64,000 bases of DNA from an uncultured Pseudomonadota bacterium (GCA_903918375.1 CAIXED010000008.1:186001-250000); one strand, 5' to 3'; shown: positions 7,181-15,551, numbered from the stretch's first letter. Numbers and translations are program-made. The notes: generated by a model from the letters alone, not told the origin.

Positions 7181-8512
7181 ATGACAAAAAATAACTTAGC
7201 GACTGCCGCTATTTTGCTATTGATGACTAGCAATATCACGGTTGCAGAAACCATGGCCGAAATGCCTGCTGAACATAAAATGCACATGGGTCAGCACAAA
7301 GGCCATGGTGATGGTGCTTATCATCACAGCTTTGCTGATGCTGAAAAATGGGCTAAACAATTTGATAACGCAGAACGCGATAGCTGGCAAAAACCCGAAC
7401 AGGTGTTAGACGCATTAAAGTTGTCCGCGAATACTACGGTCGCTGATATTGGCGCAGGTACTGGCTATTTTAGTAGCCGAATTGCCAAACGCGTACCGCA
7501 AGGCAAAGTCTTTGCCGTCGATGCCGAGCCTGACATGGTGCAATATCTGGATCAACGCGCTAAACGTGAAAAAATCGGCAATCTCAATCCAATACAAGGC
7601 AGCGCTACTAGCCCTAATTTGCCGGAGGCGGTCGATGTGATTTTGCTGGTTGATGCCTATCACCATATTGGCAATCGGGTCGAATATTTCAGCAAGCTAC
7701 GCGATTCGCTAAAAGCTGATGGTCGTTTGGCATTGATCGATTTCAATAAAGCAGGCCCTGGTACGCCACCGAAAGAGCACATGGTTTTAATTGAGCAGGT
7801 TAATCAAGAACTTGCTGCTGCCGGTTATAAGCCGGTAGAAAGTCATGAATTCTTGCCGAAACAATATTTTGTCGTCTTCCAAAAAACCACCGAAGCCCAA
7901 GCCGCTCATGGCGATATGCGTATGGCTGGTGAGCATAAAATGCGCTTTGCCGATGCTGAAAAATCAGCCAAACATTTCGATAGTGCCGATCGCGAAGCAT
8001 GGCAACAACCTGAAAAAGTATTGGATGAATTAGATTTAGCCAGCGATGCTTTGGTGGCCGATATTGGCGCTGGTACCGGTTATTTCAGTGCTCGAATTGC
8101 CAAACGAATACCAGAAGGCAAAGTATTTTCCGCCGATCTTGAGCCGGATATGGTGCGTTATTTAGGTGAACGGGCAAAACGCGAAAACTTAGCCAATATC
8201 CATCCGGTTCAAGCGAGTTTTGAGAGTCCTAATCTGCCGGAAGCCGTTGATGTGTTGTTATTCGTCAATGCTTATCACCTGATTGAGAACCGCGTTGATT
8301 ATTTCAGCAAGCTAAAGCAGTCATTAAAAGACGATGGTCGATTAGTGATCGTTGATTGGCGGATGAATTCCAGCGACACACCGCCGAAAATGCGCTTGGT
8401 CGCATTTGATACAGCGATGGCTGAGTTGAAACAAGCCGGCTATGACTTGCTGGAAACCAAAGAATTTTTGCCTAGACAGTACATTGCCATTCTGCAAAAA
8501 AGGGCTAAGTAA
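7181..8512 (+). CDS. Exported protein with two tandem SAM-dependent methyltransferase domains
   Basis: A 443-residue protein with an apparent signal peptide (residues 1-22, 'NLATAAILLLMTSNITVA') and a His/Met-rich mature N-terminus (MPAEHKMHMGQHKGHG). Two copies of a class I Rossmann methyltransferase domain follow, about residues 46-234 and 247-440. Both carry motif I 'VADIGAGTGYFS', the acidic 'EPDMV' loop and 'YFSKL..SLK.DGRL'. The repeats are preceded by related 'EHKM..FADAEK' segments, so the gene arose by internal duplication. Function is unknown; relatives are annotated only as methyltransferases. A periplasmic location is odd because SAM is cytoplasmic. It overlaps the downstream permease start (TAATG), so the two are co-translated. 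Confidence 0.85.
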   Translation: MTKNNLATAAILLLMTSNITVAETMAEMPAEHKMHMGQHKGHGDGAYHHSFADAEKWAKQFDNAERDSWQKPEQVLDALKLSANTTVADIGAGTGYFSSRIAKRVPQGKVFAVDAEPDMVQYLDQRAKREKIGNLNPIQGSATSPNLPEAVDVILLVDAYHHIGNRVEYFSKLRDSLKADGRLALIDFNKAGPGTPPKEHMVLIEQVNQELAAAGYKPVESHEFLPKQYFVVFQKTTEAQAAHGDMRMAGEHKMRFADAEKSAKHFDSADREAWQQPEKVLDELDLASDALVADIGAGTGYFSARIAKRIPEGKVFSADLEPDMVRYLGERAKRENLANIHPVQASFESPNLPEAVDVLLFVNAYHLIENRVDYFSKLKQSLKDDGRLVIVDWRMNSSDTPPKMRLVAFDTAMAELKQAGYDLLETKEFLPRQYIAILQKRAK

Positions 8513-9804
8513 TGGCAAAGCAAACCGCTAGTTTGCTGGATTATCGAGGCGCTATTGCCTTGGTGATTGCCAACACGATTGGCACCGGCGTCTTTACTAC
8601 TTCGGGCTTTGCATTGGCAGATTTAGGCTCACCTGCTTACGTGATGTTGGCGTGGCTGGTGGGCGGCGTTTATGCATTGTGCGGTGTGGCAATTTATGCC
8701 GACTTAGCGGCGCGATTTCCTCAATCCGGTGGTGAGTATGCGTTTCTGCGCGAAACACTGCACCCCGCGTTGGGGACGGTGGCGGGTTGGGTTTCATTAG
8801 TAGCCGGCTTTACCTCACCGATTGCCGCTGCAGCATTAGGCGCACAACTATATCTGGCGCGAGTCATGCCAATTGACAATGACCTGCCTTGGCTTGCGAC
8901 GGCGTTAATCGTGCTGTTGGGTTTATTACATGCTGCAGCGCCAAAGGTGGGGGTTAAATTCCAGAATTTGGCGGTATTAATCAAAGTCATCGCGATTATG
9001 GTGTTTATGGTTTTTGGTGTGCCGCACGTATCTGAAGCCATCGCAATCGCCCCCGCGATTGCATCAAGCAGCTTTTCCTTAATGGCGTTTGCGGGGTCTT
9101 TAGTGTGGATTTCGTTTGCCTATTCGGGCTGGAATGCGGCGGTCTATGTCACCAGTGAAGTCGATGGTGGCGGCGCTACGGTAAAACGGGCGCTTTACAC
9201 CGGCACTGGGCTAGTGATTGTGCTGTATTTGGGTGTCAGTGCGGTGATTTTGTATGGTGCACCGCAATTGGAAATTCGCGGTGTAGCAGAATCCGGTGCG
9301 GCGGCTGCTAGAGCTCTGGGTGGGATTGGTGCAGAACAGGCATTAAGCGGCTTAATTGCGCTGGCTTTGATGACCTCGGCATCATCGATGTTACTCAGTG
9401 GGCCGCGGGTTTATGCCCAAATGGCAAATGATGGTGCTTTACCGAAGTTTATGGGGCAATTGCACGGCGATCATCCGCGGATAGCGGTATTGGCACAAAC
9501 GCTACTCTGCGTGATGGTGGTTTGGAGTGCAGGGCTTCGGGAATTACTGGAGTTTGCGGGTGTGATGTTGAGTTTATCGGCTGGCGCGGTAGTGATTGGC
9601 TGGCTAAAACAAGAATTTAACAACCCAGCGCCATCATTAAGATATTTCCAATTGATTGCCGCTTTAACATTTTTAGCCGCGACGATTGGCATCGCTGTTG
9701 CCGCGTTAACAATGCGCCCCGGCTCTGCCTTAGCCGCTGTTGTGCTGATTGGTTTTGGACTGCTAGTGCATTATTGGCCTAGTCGTTCGGTAACAAAAAA
9801 ATAA
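8512..9804 (+). CDS. APC-superfamily amino acid/amine permease
   Basis: A 430-residue polytopic inner-membrane protein with about 12 predicted helices. The N-terminal helix has the APC-family signature 'ANTIGTGVFTTSGFAL', and later segments 'FPQSGGEYAFLRE' and 'SFAYSGWNAAVYVTSEV' are typical of amino acid-polyamine-organocation permeases. The start at 8512 overlaps the stop of the methyltransferase gene. It is the last gene of the uptake locus and could import the breakdown product released by the upstream enzymes. It is followed by a small GTCGAA/TTCGAC hairpin (9814-9829) with a weak T-run. Substrate specificity cannot be read from the sequence. Confidence 0.88.
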   Translation: MAKQTASLLDYRGAIALVIANTIGTGVFTTSGFALADLGSPAYVMLAWLVGGVYALCGVAIYADLAARFPQSGGEYAFLRETLHPALGTVAGWVSLVAGFTSPIAAAALGAQLYLARVMPIDNDLPWLATALIVLLGLLHAAAPKVGVKFQNLAVLIKVIAIMVFMVFGVPHVSEAIAIAPAIASSSFSLMAFAGSLVWISFAYSGWNAAVYVTSEVDGGGATVKRALYTGTGLVIVLYLGVSAVILYGAPQLEIRGVAESGAAAARALGGIGAEQALSGLIALALMTSASSMLLSGPRVYAQMANDGALPKFMGQLHGDHPRIAVLAQTLLCVMVVWSAGLRELLEFAGVMLSLSAGAVVIGWLKQEFNNPAPSLRYFQLIAALTFLAATIGIAVAALTMRPGSALAAVVLIGFGLLVHYWPSRSVTKK

Positions 9805-9813
9805 AGCTGTAGG

Positions 9814-9835
9814 GTCGAATTGATTCGACTTTAAA
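9814..9835 (+). terminator. Weak hairpin after the permease gene
   Basis: GTCGAA-TTGA-TTCGAC, a perfect 6-bp stem with a 4-nt loop, is followed by TTTAAAA. It lies 10 bp after the permease stop and directly precedes a dispersed repeat. The low-GC stem and short T-run make termination plausible but uncertain. Confidence 0.4.
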
Positions 9836-9935
9836 AGGCGTAGGCCGGAATAAGCGTAGCGTTCCGGCGAAGGCTGTGATGATTGTGACAAGCTCTCTGC
9901 CCGAAACGCTGCGCTTATTAGGGCCTACGCTACTG
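9831..9935. repeat. Dispersed ~100-bp imperfect inverted repeat, copy 2
   Basis: This copy repeats the 3436-3536 element, starting with AAAAGGCGTAGGCCGGAATAA and ending near 'GGGCCTACGCTACTG'. The arms are conserved, while the centre differs (GTGATGATTGTGACAAGCTC against GGTGGTTTTGAGAAGCTT). Conserved arms with a variable centre suggest that an ability to fold is being maintained or that the element is mobile. Confidence 0.85.
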
Positions 9936-10027
9936 AATAATTAAAATATAAATAACTCTAAGCACTTCAACAAAAGTAAATCGGCAATTACGCAAATAAA
10001 ATCTTGATCGTTTGGCAAGCAAGTTAA

Positions 10028-10127
10028 GGCTATCCCGTTCGTCCTGAGCTTGTCGAAGGATGAACGGGATAGCCGAGGTCATCGCCAACCATCGCCGCTC
10101 ATGCTTCGACAGGCTCAGCACGAACGG
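10028..10127. repeat. Paired inverted REP-like repeats
   Basis: The first unit (CCGTTCGTCCTGAGCTTGTC..., about 10034-10068) is itself a palindrome whose ends, CCCGTTC and GAACGGG, pair. The second unit (about 10095-10127) is a diverged copy in reverse orientation ('GCTTCGACAGGCTCAGCACG'). This 'TGAGCTTGTCGAAGG' motif is a repeat found between genes in many proteobacteria. It lies in the 397-bp gap between the permease and the small coiled-coil gene and has no coding content. Confidence 0.82.
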
Positions 10128-10201
10128 CTTAAGTGGCAAGCAAGATTTTTGGGTTGGCTTCATGTTTACTTTTATTTAACTACTTATTTAGGAACAAGAT
10201 A

Positions 10202-10429
10202 ATGCAAAAACAATACGGTATTGAAAGATCGATTTTAGGACCAAGAACAGTAGAGCCTTCGGAAAAACCAGCGCCGAAATTTCCATCTTCGCGTTATTTT
10301 CAAATCCATTTTGAAGCGTTGACCGAGCAGTTACAGCAAACCCAAACCAGTTTGGCGTTGTTACAAAGACAAATGCAGGACATGGAGCAAAGACTGTTAA
10401 ATAACGGCTTGAATCAAGATTCTGTTTGA
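10202..10429 (+). CDS. Small coiled-coil protein, 75 aa
   Basis: The start at 10202 is chosen because AGGAACA (10191-10197) gives a ribosome-binding site and the in-frame extension upstream runs into repeat-flanking DNA. The protein has a proline-rich N-terminal half ('GPRTVEPSEKPAPKFPSS') and a C-terminal helix with heptad spacing ('LTEQLQQTQTSLALLQRQMQ'), so it probably oligomerises or docks on a partner. No signal peptide or membrane segment is present. I do not recognise the family. It is convergent with the Kef-type antiporter gene. Confidence 0.6.
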   Translation: MQKQYGIERSILGPRTVEPSEKPAPKFPSSRYFQIHFEALTEQLQQTQTSLALLQRQMQDMEQRLLNNGLNQDSV

Positions 10430-10457
10430 TTTGATGCCGCTGTTTTTAGTGCGAAAA

Positions 10458-12005
10458 CTAATCCACTATCATCTGCTGCGCCAGCTGATTTCCCGCTTCC
10501 ACCAACGGATGAATCACAAAGCTGGCGCCTTGTCCGGTCAGTAAGCGTTCGTCGTCAACTTGGTAGCAAATCGTGCCGATTACGCCAGCAAAGCCGAGTT
10601 TGCGGAGTTGGCCAATCGCATTGATTCGGCTGTCAAATGAAGGCAAAGTCAAAATAATGCCTTTAACGCCAACCAGCGATAAATTCGCCCACATACTGCT
10701 ATCGTCAACGTCGGCATAGATGACTTTACGGCCAGCGCTAATCAGTTGCTCTAACACGGTAGGGTCAGCGTCCAGTCCTAAGACTTGTTGGTTTTGATTG
10801 CTGAGCGATTGATAGGCGGCGACGCCGGTGCGACCCATGCCAATGATTAACCATTCCGCTGCGCCAAATGAATCGGGTAATCGGTCGGAGCTACCACTAT
10901 GCCTTTCAAGGCGACTTAATAGCGGTTTGAGCAAGCCAAATAATTGATGAGAAAAACGATTCAATGGTGCGGCAATCGCTAAAGAGCCAGCGACTGCAAG
11001 GCTAATCACCGCTTTCCAGTCGGCCGGTAATAATTGTGCATCGACCACGGCGCTGGTGGTAATCAAAGCAAATTCGGAATAGGTGGTTAAGGCTAACGAT
11101 GAAATAAACGCGGTGCGGGCGCGTAAGCCGGAAACCATGAACAAACCAAAAAATAACACGCCTTGGGTTGGTAACAAGGCTAAGAGCCATAAAGCTTGAT
11201 AAACCTGTTCGCGGTTGGGTAAATCGCTGAGGCCGATTTGGAGAAAAAACGCCACTAAAAACAGTTCTTTCAAACTCCACAAGCGACTGCTTAACTCATC
11301 AATTTTCGGGTGATTGGCCAGCATAATGCCAGTTAATAAAGCGCCAATATCGGCAGCGACACCGACAGATTCAGCCAATACACCACCCGCTAATGCCAGT
11401 GAAACGCCGAGTAAAAGTTTTAATTCTGCGGTTTGGCTAACCGATAACACGCGATGGGCAATCGGTCGTAGCAAAGGCAGTAACAACAAAGTTAATGCCC
11501 AAGGCGTGGGCTGTTTACCTTCGGCATACGCTAATAATGCAACGGCGATGATGTCTTGCAAAATTAAGATACTCATCACATCGCGGCCATGTAAAGACGA
11601 TAACTCGCCGTTATCTTCCAGCACTTTTAGCGCTAATACGGTGCTGGAAAAGGCCAAACTAATCCCCAGCACCAAGCCGCCCGTGGCATGTTGATCAAGC
11701 CAGAGAAAATACAAAGCAGCGCCAACCGCCATCAGTAATAAATGTAAACCGCCAACGCTTAATACTTCGGGACGAATCAGCGAGCTGGGTTTTAGTTTTA
11801 AGCCGACTGAAAACAGCAGCAGCTCAATACCAATGTCGGCTAAATGATTAAGGTTTTGTAAGGGGGCAATGTTCAAGCAATGCATGGCATAACCCGCTGC
11901 CAGATAGCCGACTAATGGCGGCAAATACAAGCGGTTGGCAATCAGTCCACTGAAAAATGCCGCGCTAATCCAAATTAATTCCATCATATTGGTCAATAAG
12001 CTCAA
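10458..12005 (-). CDS. Kef-type (CPA2) cation/proton antiporter with RCK domain
   Basis: A 515-residue protein. Residues 1-375 form a CPA2 antiporter membrane domain of about 12-13 helices, with 'LPPLVGYLAAGYAM', 'LADIGIELLLFSVGLKL' and 'HGRDVMSILILQDIIAVALLAY' as recognisable blocks. The last quarter is a cytosolic Rossmann RCK/TrkA-N domain ('WLIIGMGRTGVAAYQSL', then 'LGLDADP') that binds a nucleotide and gates transport. It probably exchanges K+ or Na+ for H+ in pH or osmotic homeostasis. The domain order matches KefB/KefC/YbaL, but the protein is shorter than KefC (about 620 residues), so orthology is not claimed. Confidence 0.9.
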   Translation of the reverse strand: MSLLTNMMELIWISAAFFSGLIANRLYLPPLVGYLAAGYAMHCLNIAPLQNLNHLADIGIELLLFSVGLKLKPSSLIRPEVLSVGGLHLLLMAVGAALYFLWLDQHATGGLVLGISLAFSSTVLALKVLEDNGELSSLHGRDVMSILILQDIIAVALLAYAEGKQPTPWALTLLLLPLLRPIAHRVLSVSQTAELKLLLGVSLALAGGVLAESVGVAADIGALLTGIMLANHPKIDELSSRLWSLKELFLVAFFLQIGLSDLPNREQVYQALWLLALLPTQGVLFFGLFMVSGLRARTAFISSLALTTYSEFALITTSAVVDAQLLPADWKAVISLAVAGSLAIAAPLNRFSHQLFGLLKPLLSRLERHSGSSDRLPDSFGAAEWLIIGMGRTGVAAYQSLSNQNQQVLGLDADPTVLEQLISAGRKVIYADVDDSSMWANLSLVGVKGIILTLPSFDSRINAIGQLRKLGFAGVIGTICYQVDDERLLTGQGASFVIHPLVEAGNQLAQQMIVD

Positions 12006-12118
12006 GAAATAGGTGCAAGAGTTTGTTTTAACCGATTCGCAACTTTATTGCATCAAATTTACGGTTTGGTCGAGTGAGTTTGACTAGTGCTTAAATCACG
12101 GTAACTTTTGAGTCTGGT

Positions 12119-12175
12119 GGTACTGATGAAATTGGGTCTAGGTCGGGAGATAGCTAGAAACAATTCATTGGTACC
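12119..12175. repeat. Nested inverted repeat able to form a long hairpin
   Basis: The outer stem pairs 12119-12134 (GGTACTGATGAAATTG) with 12161-12175 (CAATTCATTGGTACC): 15 bp, one bulged A and two G-U pairs. An inner stem pairs TCTAG (12137-12141) with CTAGA (12154-12158). No T-run follows on either strand. It sits about 115 bp upstream of the Kef-type antiporter start, so it may be part of that gene's 5' leader on the minus strand, or a protein-binding site. Confidence 0.6.
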
Positions 12176-12194
12176 GCTTCTTTATTTGGGGGAG

Positions 12195-12222
12195 AAAAAA
12201 GGTTGGCGGGATTGCACCCGCC
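12195..12222 (-). terminator. Rho-independent terminator (minus strand)
   Basis: On the minus strand GGCGGG-TGCAAT-CCCGCC is followed by AACC and six T residues. It lies about 125 bp past the stop of the fused membrane/spermidine-synthase-like gene, which it most likely terminates. Confidence 0.82.
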
Positions 12223-12346
12223 ATAAAGGACACATCCATGTCGGTAACTTGAGGATACCTATTCCAATCACTAGAAGACATGCTCTATGAACATGGCTTG
12301 ATTCTAGCAAGTTGATTGTTTGTAATAAAACGATATTAATTGATTT

Positions 12347-14458
12347 TTATATCTTATTTTTAGTCTTTAACAGGCTAAATAAATTAGAAAAATCATCAGT
12401 CCAAATCACGCTTTTATTGGGTATTTCACTGTTATCAAGCGCTTGGCTAATCACCGGATGCTGTAAAAAAGCCTGATTGCGAGTCAGATAAGCCCAATCG
12501 GTTTTATACAAACCAAAATCATCTTCTCGGTTCGGCGTGTGAACCACTTTAAATTGATAATTTCCGCGCTGCGCCAAACCATGCAATAAAGGCCGTAAAT
12601 CCAAATGGCGATTAGCGATGTGAATCACCAACACCCCATCTGGTTGTAAGTGGCGGAAATATTGCTGCATTGCTTCCACTGTCAACAAGTGCATCGGAAT
12701 CGCATCACCGCTAAAGGCGTCCAATACCAAAATATCAAATTGTTGATCGGCTTCACGATCTAAAGCTAAGCGAGCGTCGGTAATGACAATATCGTGTTGC
12801 GCTGGGGTGTTTTTAATAAAACTGAACTGATTTTTCGCCAATTCCACGACAGTCGGATTAATGTCATAAATCCGAAAATAATCATCCGCTTTGCCATAAG
12901 ACAGCAAAGTGCCAACCCCAAGCCCGACAATGCCAATTCGCCGATTTTGTTGTTTTGGGAAATGCTGTAAAGCCAAGCCGACGCCGGTTTCTGGACGGTA
13001 ATAGGCGGTGGCTTTTTGTTGTTTGTCAGCGGCTAAAAATTGAAAACCATGATCAATCGCACCGTGGCGTAACACCCGTCTGGCTTGTTCTGGTTGCTCA
13101 ATATCGCGATCAACCACCCGCAATACACCGTAGAAATTGCGGCTGACTAAGGATTGCGCGGCACTGGCTTCATAAGCATGTGTTATTAAATGTCCGCCTA
13201 ACACTAATAAAATCAATGAGCCAAGGCTGACGATCAACGGTTTGGGGTTCTCAATCACTAACACCGCGAATACCAACGCGAAACAAGCGAATAAACCAAT
13301 ATGAAATTCAAAATACAAAGGAAAAATCAGCGGTGATAACAAGGCAACAAATAAACCGCCAATTGCACCACCCACCGAAATCGCCAAGTAATAAGCGGTT
13401 AATTGGCTAGGTTGAGGCCGTAAGCGAAACAACTCACCGTGACAAATCATGCAGCAAAAAAATAGCCCCAAGCTGTAAATGCTAATTTGCCATTCCAGAC
13501 CGATTTTTGAGCCTTGATAAAGCGCGATGACCAAGCCCAAACCACCTAATAGCGAGGCGGGGATGAAAATCGAGCGTCGATACCATTTGAATTCGGCAAA
13601 ACACAGCACAAAGCTGATTAAATAAAACGCCAGCGGCAAAATCCACAAAAACGGCACACTGGCAACGTCTTGGCAAAGTTGATTGGTCACCGCCAACAGC
13701 ATGATGGAGGTAATCGCCGGCAAGCCCAGCCAAAATAGCCAGCGTGTAACGGGTGATAAATTTTCAACCAAGCGAACTTGATTATCTAAACTGCTTGGGG
13801 TTTCGCTGATTGCATTGTTTTGTGCCAAGTGTTTGAAATACAGCCCCAAGCCGCCACACAACAATACAAATAGCCCAAAGCCTAGCGACCAGCCCAAGGT
13901 TTGTTGGCCCAATTTAAAGTAAGGTTCAAACACAAACGGATAGCTAAGCAAGGCCAATAAAGAACCTAGATTAGATAAAGCATAGAGCGGATAGGGCGAG
14001 CGAGTCGGGCAGGCTCGGGCAAACCAAGCTTGTAATAAAGGACTGGTCGCCGCCAAGACGAAAAACGGCAATCCGACACTGCGTAATAACAAAACCAAAA
14101 TCGCCCAAGTCGGTTGATCGCCATCACTGGGTTTCCAGTCGGCAGAAGGTGTAATCGGTAAATAGCTTAATGCCAATAACAGCAAGCCAATATGTAGCAA
14201 GGATTGTTGTTTGGCTTTGAGGTGGCTCAAACTGAAATGGGCGTAGGCATAACCGCCTAGCAAGAGAATCTGGAAGAACAGCATACAAGTGGTCCACACC
14301 GCCGGACTACCGCCGAACCAAGGCAAAATAAACTTGCCGATTAACGGTTCAATTTGAAACAACAGATAAGCGCCCCAGAAAACGCAGATGGCAAATAGGC
14401 CGCGACAGATTAGGTCTTGGCTGGGTTTTTGCCCGCGCAAATTAAAATCGGTAGCCAC
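12347..14458 (-). CDS. Polytopic membrane protein fused to a spermidine-synthase-like domain
   Basis: A 703-residue protein. The first about 430 residues are hydrophobic, with a dozen or so helices ('LLFQIEPLIGKFILPWFGG', 'SNLGSLLALLSYPFVFEP'). The rest is a Rossmann methyltransferase fold of the spermidine synthase type: 'IGIVGLGVGTLLSYG' for the nucleotide loop, 'DINPTVVELAK', 'DARLALDRE', and 'ILVLDAFSGDAIPMHLLT'. Proteins of this architecture are common in bacteria and usually annotated 'fused MFS/spermidine synthase'; their substrate is not established. The gene is alone on the minus strand with its own terminator downstream. Confidence 0.85.
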   Translation of the reverse strand: MATDFNLRGQKPSQDLICRGLFAICVFWGAYLLFQIEPLIGKFILPWFGGSPAVWTTCMLFFQILLLGGYAYAHFSLSHLKAKQQSLLHIGLLLLALSYLPITPSADWKPSDGDQPTWAILVLLLRSVGLPFFVLAATSPLLQAWFARACPTRSPYPLYALSNLGSLLALLSYPFVFEPYFKLGQQTLGWSLGFGLFVLLCGGLGLYFKHLAQNNAISETPSSLDNQVRLVENLSPVTRWLFWLGLPAITSIMLLAVTNQLCQDVASVPFLWILPLAFYLISFVLCFAEFKWYRRSIFIPASLLGGLGLVIALYQGSKIGLEWQISIYSLGLFFCCMICHGELFRLRPQPSQLTAYYLAISVGGAIGGLFVALLSPLIFPLYFEFHIGLFACFALVFAVLVIENPKPLIVSLGSLILLVLGGHLITHAYEASAAQSLVSRNFYGVLRVVDRDIEQPEQARRVLRHGAIDHGFQFLAADKQQKATAYYRPETGVGLALQHFPKQQNRRIGIVGLGVGTLLSYGKADDYFRIYDINPTVVELAKNQFSFIKNTPAQHDIVITDARLALDREADQQFDILVLDAFSGDAIPMHLLTVEAMQQYFRHLQPDGVLVIHIANRHLDLRPLLHGLAQRGNYQFKVVHTPNREDDFGLYKTDWAYLTRNQAFLQHPVISQALDNSEIPNKSVIWTDDFSNLFSLLKTKNKI

Positions 14459-14603
14459 AAATACTCCCCCAAGTAATCGATAGATGATGATTTTTTTTAT
14501 TATTTAGAGCCAATTCTGTATCAAGCAAAATTAGGCAGGGGCATTTTATTGCATCTTTGCTAAGCAATAAATCAGCAAAATCACATTAACTTTGGCGGGA
14601 AAT

Positions 14604-14638
14604 AAAAAATGCCCCGTCACTCGAGCAAGTGAGGGGCA
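14604..14638 (-). terminator. Rho-independent terminator (minus strand)
   Basis: On the minus strand GCCCCTCACT...AGTGACGGGGC forms a stem of 10 bp with one bulge and a 6-nt loop, followed by ATTTTTTATTT. It lies 55 bp after the stop of a 52-residue membrane-protein gene on the same strand, which supports that small gene. Confidence 0.82.
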
Positions 14639-14693
14639 ATAGAGTATGCAGTACTATGAAACCTGCTTTAACACGAGGAGGTACAACAAAAAA

Positions 14694-14852
14694 CTATGCG
14701 TCAACTGAATCAGAAAAATCCAAGTTGCTGAGTAAAGAGGCAGCGCCAAACAAGGTGGTAGACACGATAAATGCGCCAGAAACAAAGCCGAAAATGCCAG
14801 TTACAAAAAATAGGCCGGTTGCAATATCTTTAAATTTGTTTGATTCGTTCAT
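14694..14852 (-). CDS. Small membrane protein, 52 aa
   Basis: This minus-strand frame starts with ATG at 14852, behind AGGGGAAAAGAG (a strong ribosome-binding site), and stops at 14694, with a strong terminator 55 bp downstream. The product has a short polar N-terminus (MNESNKFKDI), a long hydrophobic stretch (about residues 11-42, rich in Gly, Phe, Ala) that could form one long or two short helices, and an acidic tail (NLDFSDSVDA). I do not recognise the family. RBS, terminator and composition make this a well-supported gene. It lies downstream of the DUF2721 gene on the same strand, 123 bp away, and may share its transcript. Confidence 0.72.
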   Translation of the reverse strand: MNESNKFKDIATGLFFVTGIFGFVSGAFIVSTTLFGAASLLSNLDFSDSVDA

Positions 14853-14975
14853 CTCTTTTCCCCTAATTCATCTTAAATTCTTGAAGTTGGGTACAGTGTA
14901 GGACTTTGTTTATTTGTTGACAATAGCTTAAGCAGTTTATGGATTGTTTCAAAAAGAGAAACAATTCGACTTAGG

Positions 14976-15431
14976 TTACTCAGATTTTGATTTTTCAAGC
15001 CAAGTAGGAATATCGATAGTTTCTTGAGTGGCTAAAGCAATCTCCCGCAAAAAACACAATAGCCCGCAAACTAAAGAGAACATCGTCAAAATAAATAGCG
15101 ATGACACCATCATCGAAAAATCGACACCAAATTCCACAGCAATAAAAAACGATGCCACCGTTAAGCTAATACTCAAAATTGAAAACGTGCACAAACCAAC
15201 CGCACGTCTGATCCAGCGTATTCGCTGAATAATCGTTTCAACTTCATCACGATAGGAATCAGAAATTGCTTCCGGTTTTAACTCATTCAGCTTTCGATAA
15301 CGGTCAACTGCTCTACCGAGACGATTGGTTAAAACCCCCAAAATAGAACCTACGCCAGTGATTAAAAACACCGGTGCAACTGCGTCGCGGATTGCGTGGG
15401 AAACGGTTGGAATATCAGCAATAGCTACCAT
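14976..15431 (-). CDS. DUF2721 family membrane protein
   Basis: A 151-residue protein matching the DUF2721 pattern: an N-terminal helix starting 'AIRDAVAPVFLITGVGSIL', the 'TNRLGRAVDRYR' block, a basic amphipathic segment (QRIRWIRRA), then two C-terminal helices (about 80-100 and 108-130). No molecular function is established for this family. It is divergent from the mlaC-like gene, with a 164-bp AT-rich spacer containing a possible promoter for the latter. Confidence 0.82.
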   Translation of the reverse strand: MVAIADIPTVSHAIRDAVAPVFLITGVGSILGVLTNRLGRAVDRYRKLNELKPEAISDSYRDEVETIIQRIRWIRRAVGLCTFSILSISLTVASFFIAVEFGVDFSMMVSSLFILTMFSLVCGLLCFLREIALATQETIDIPTWLEKSKSE

Positions 15432-15551
15432 AAAGATTCGTTTTAAGTGGATAACGCTATCAATAGTACAAAAAATGTACCGATTTGGTATAAAAATATC
15501 GTGCTATTTACTTTTTAAAATTTGCAGAAAATATTTAATTTTTGGATTTTA

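Larger units (their letters stand above)
12006..12346. other. Structured 341-bp intergenic region
   Basis: This gap lies between two genes on the minus strand. It contains a minus-strand terminator (12195-12222) for the upstream fused membrane/spermidine-synthase-like gene and a large nested inverted repeat (12119-12175). A 60-codon plus-strand frame (12108-12290) reads straight through both structures and is not considered a gene. Confidence 0.7.

Noticed and set aside
9930-10163. 77-codon minus-strand frame in the repeat region
   Set aside because: It spans the REP-like pair and its translation is repeat-derived.
12108-12290. 60-codon plus-strand frame in the intergenic region
   Set aside because: It reads through a perfect terminator stem and a long inverted repeat, has no RBS, and its composition is not protein-like.
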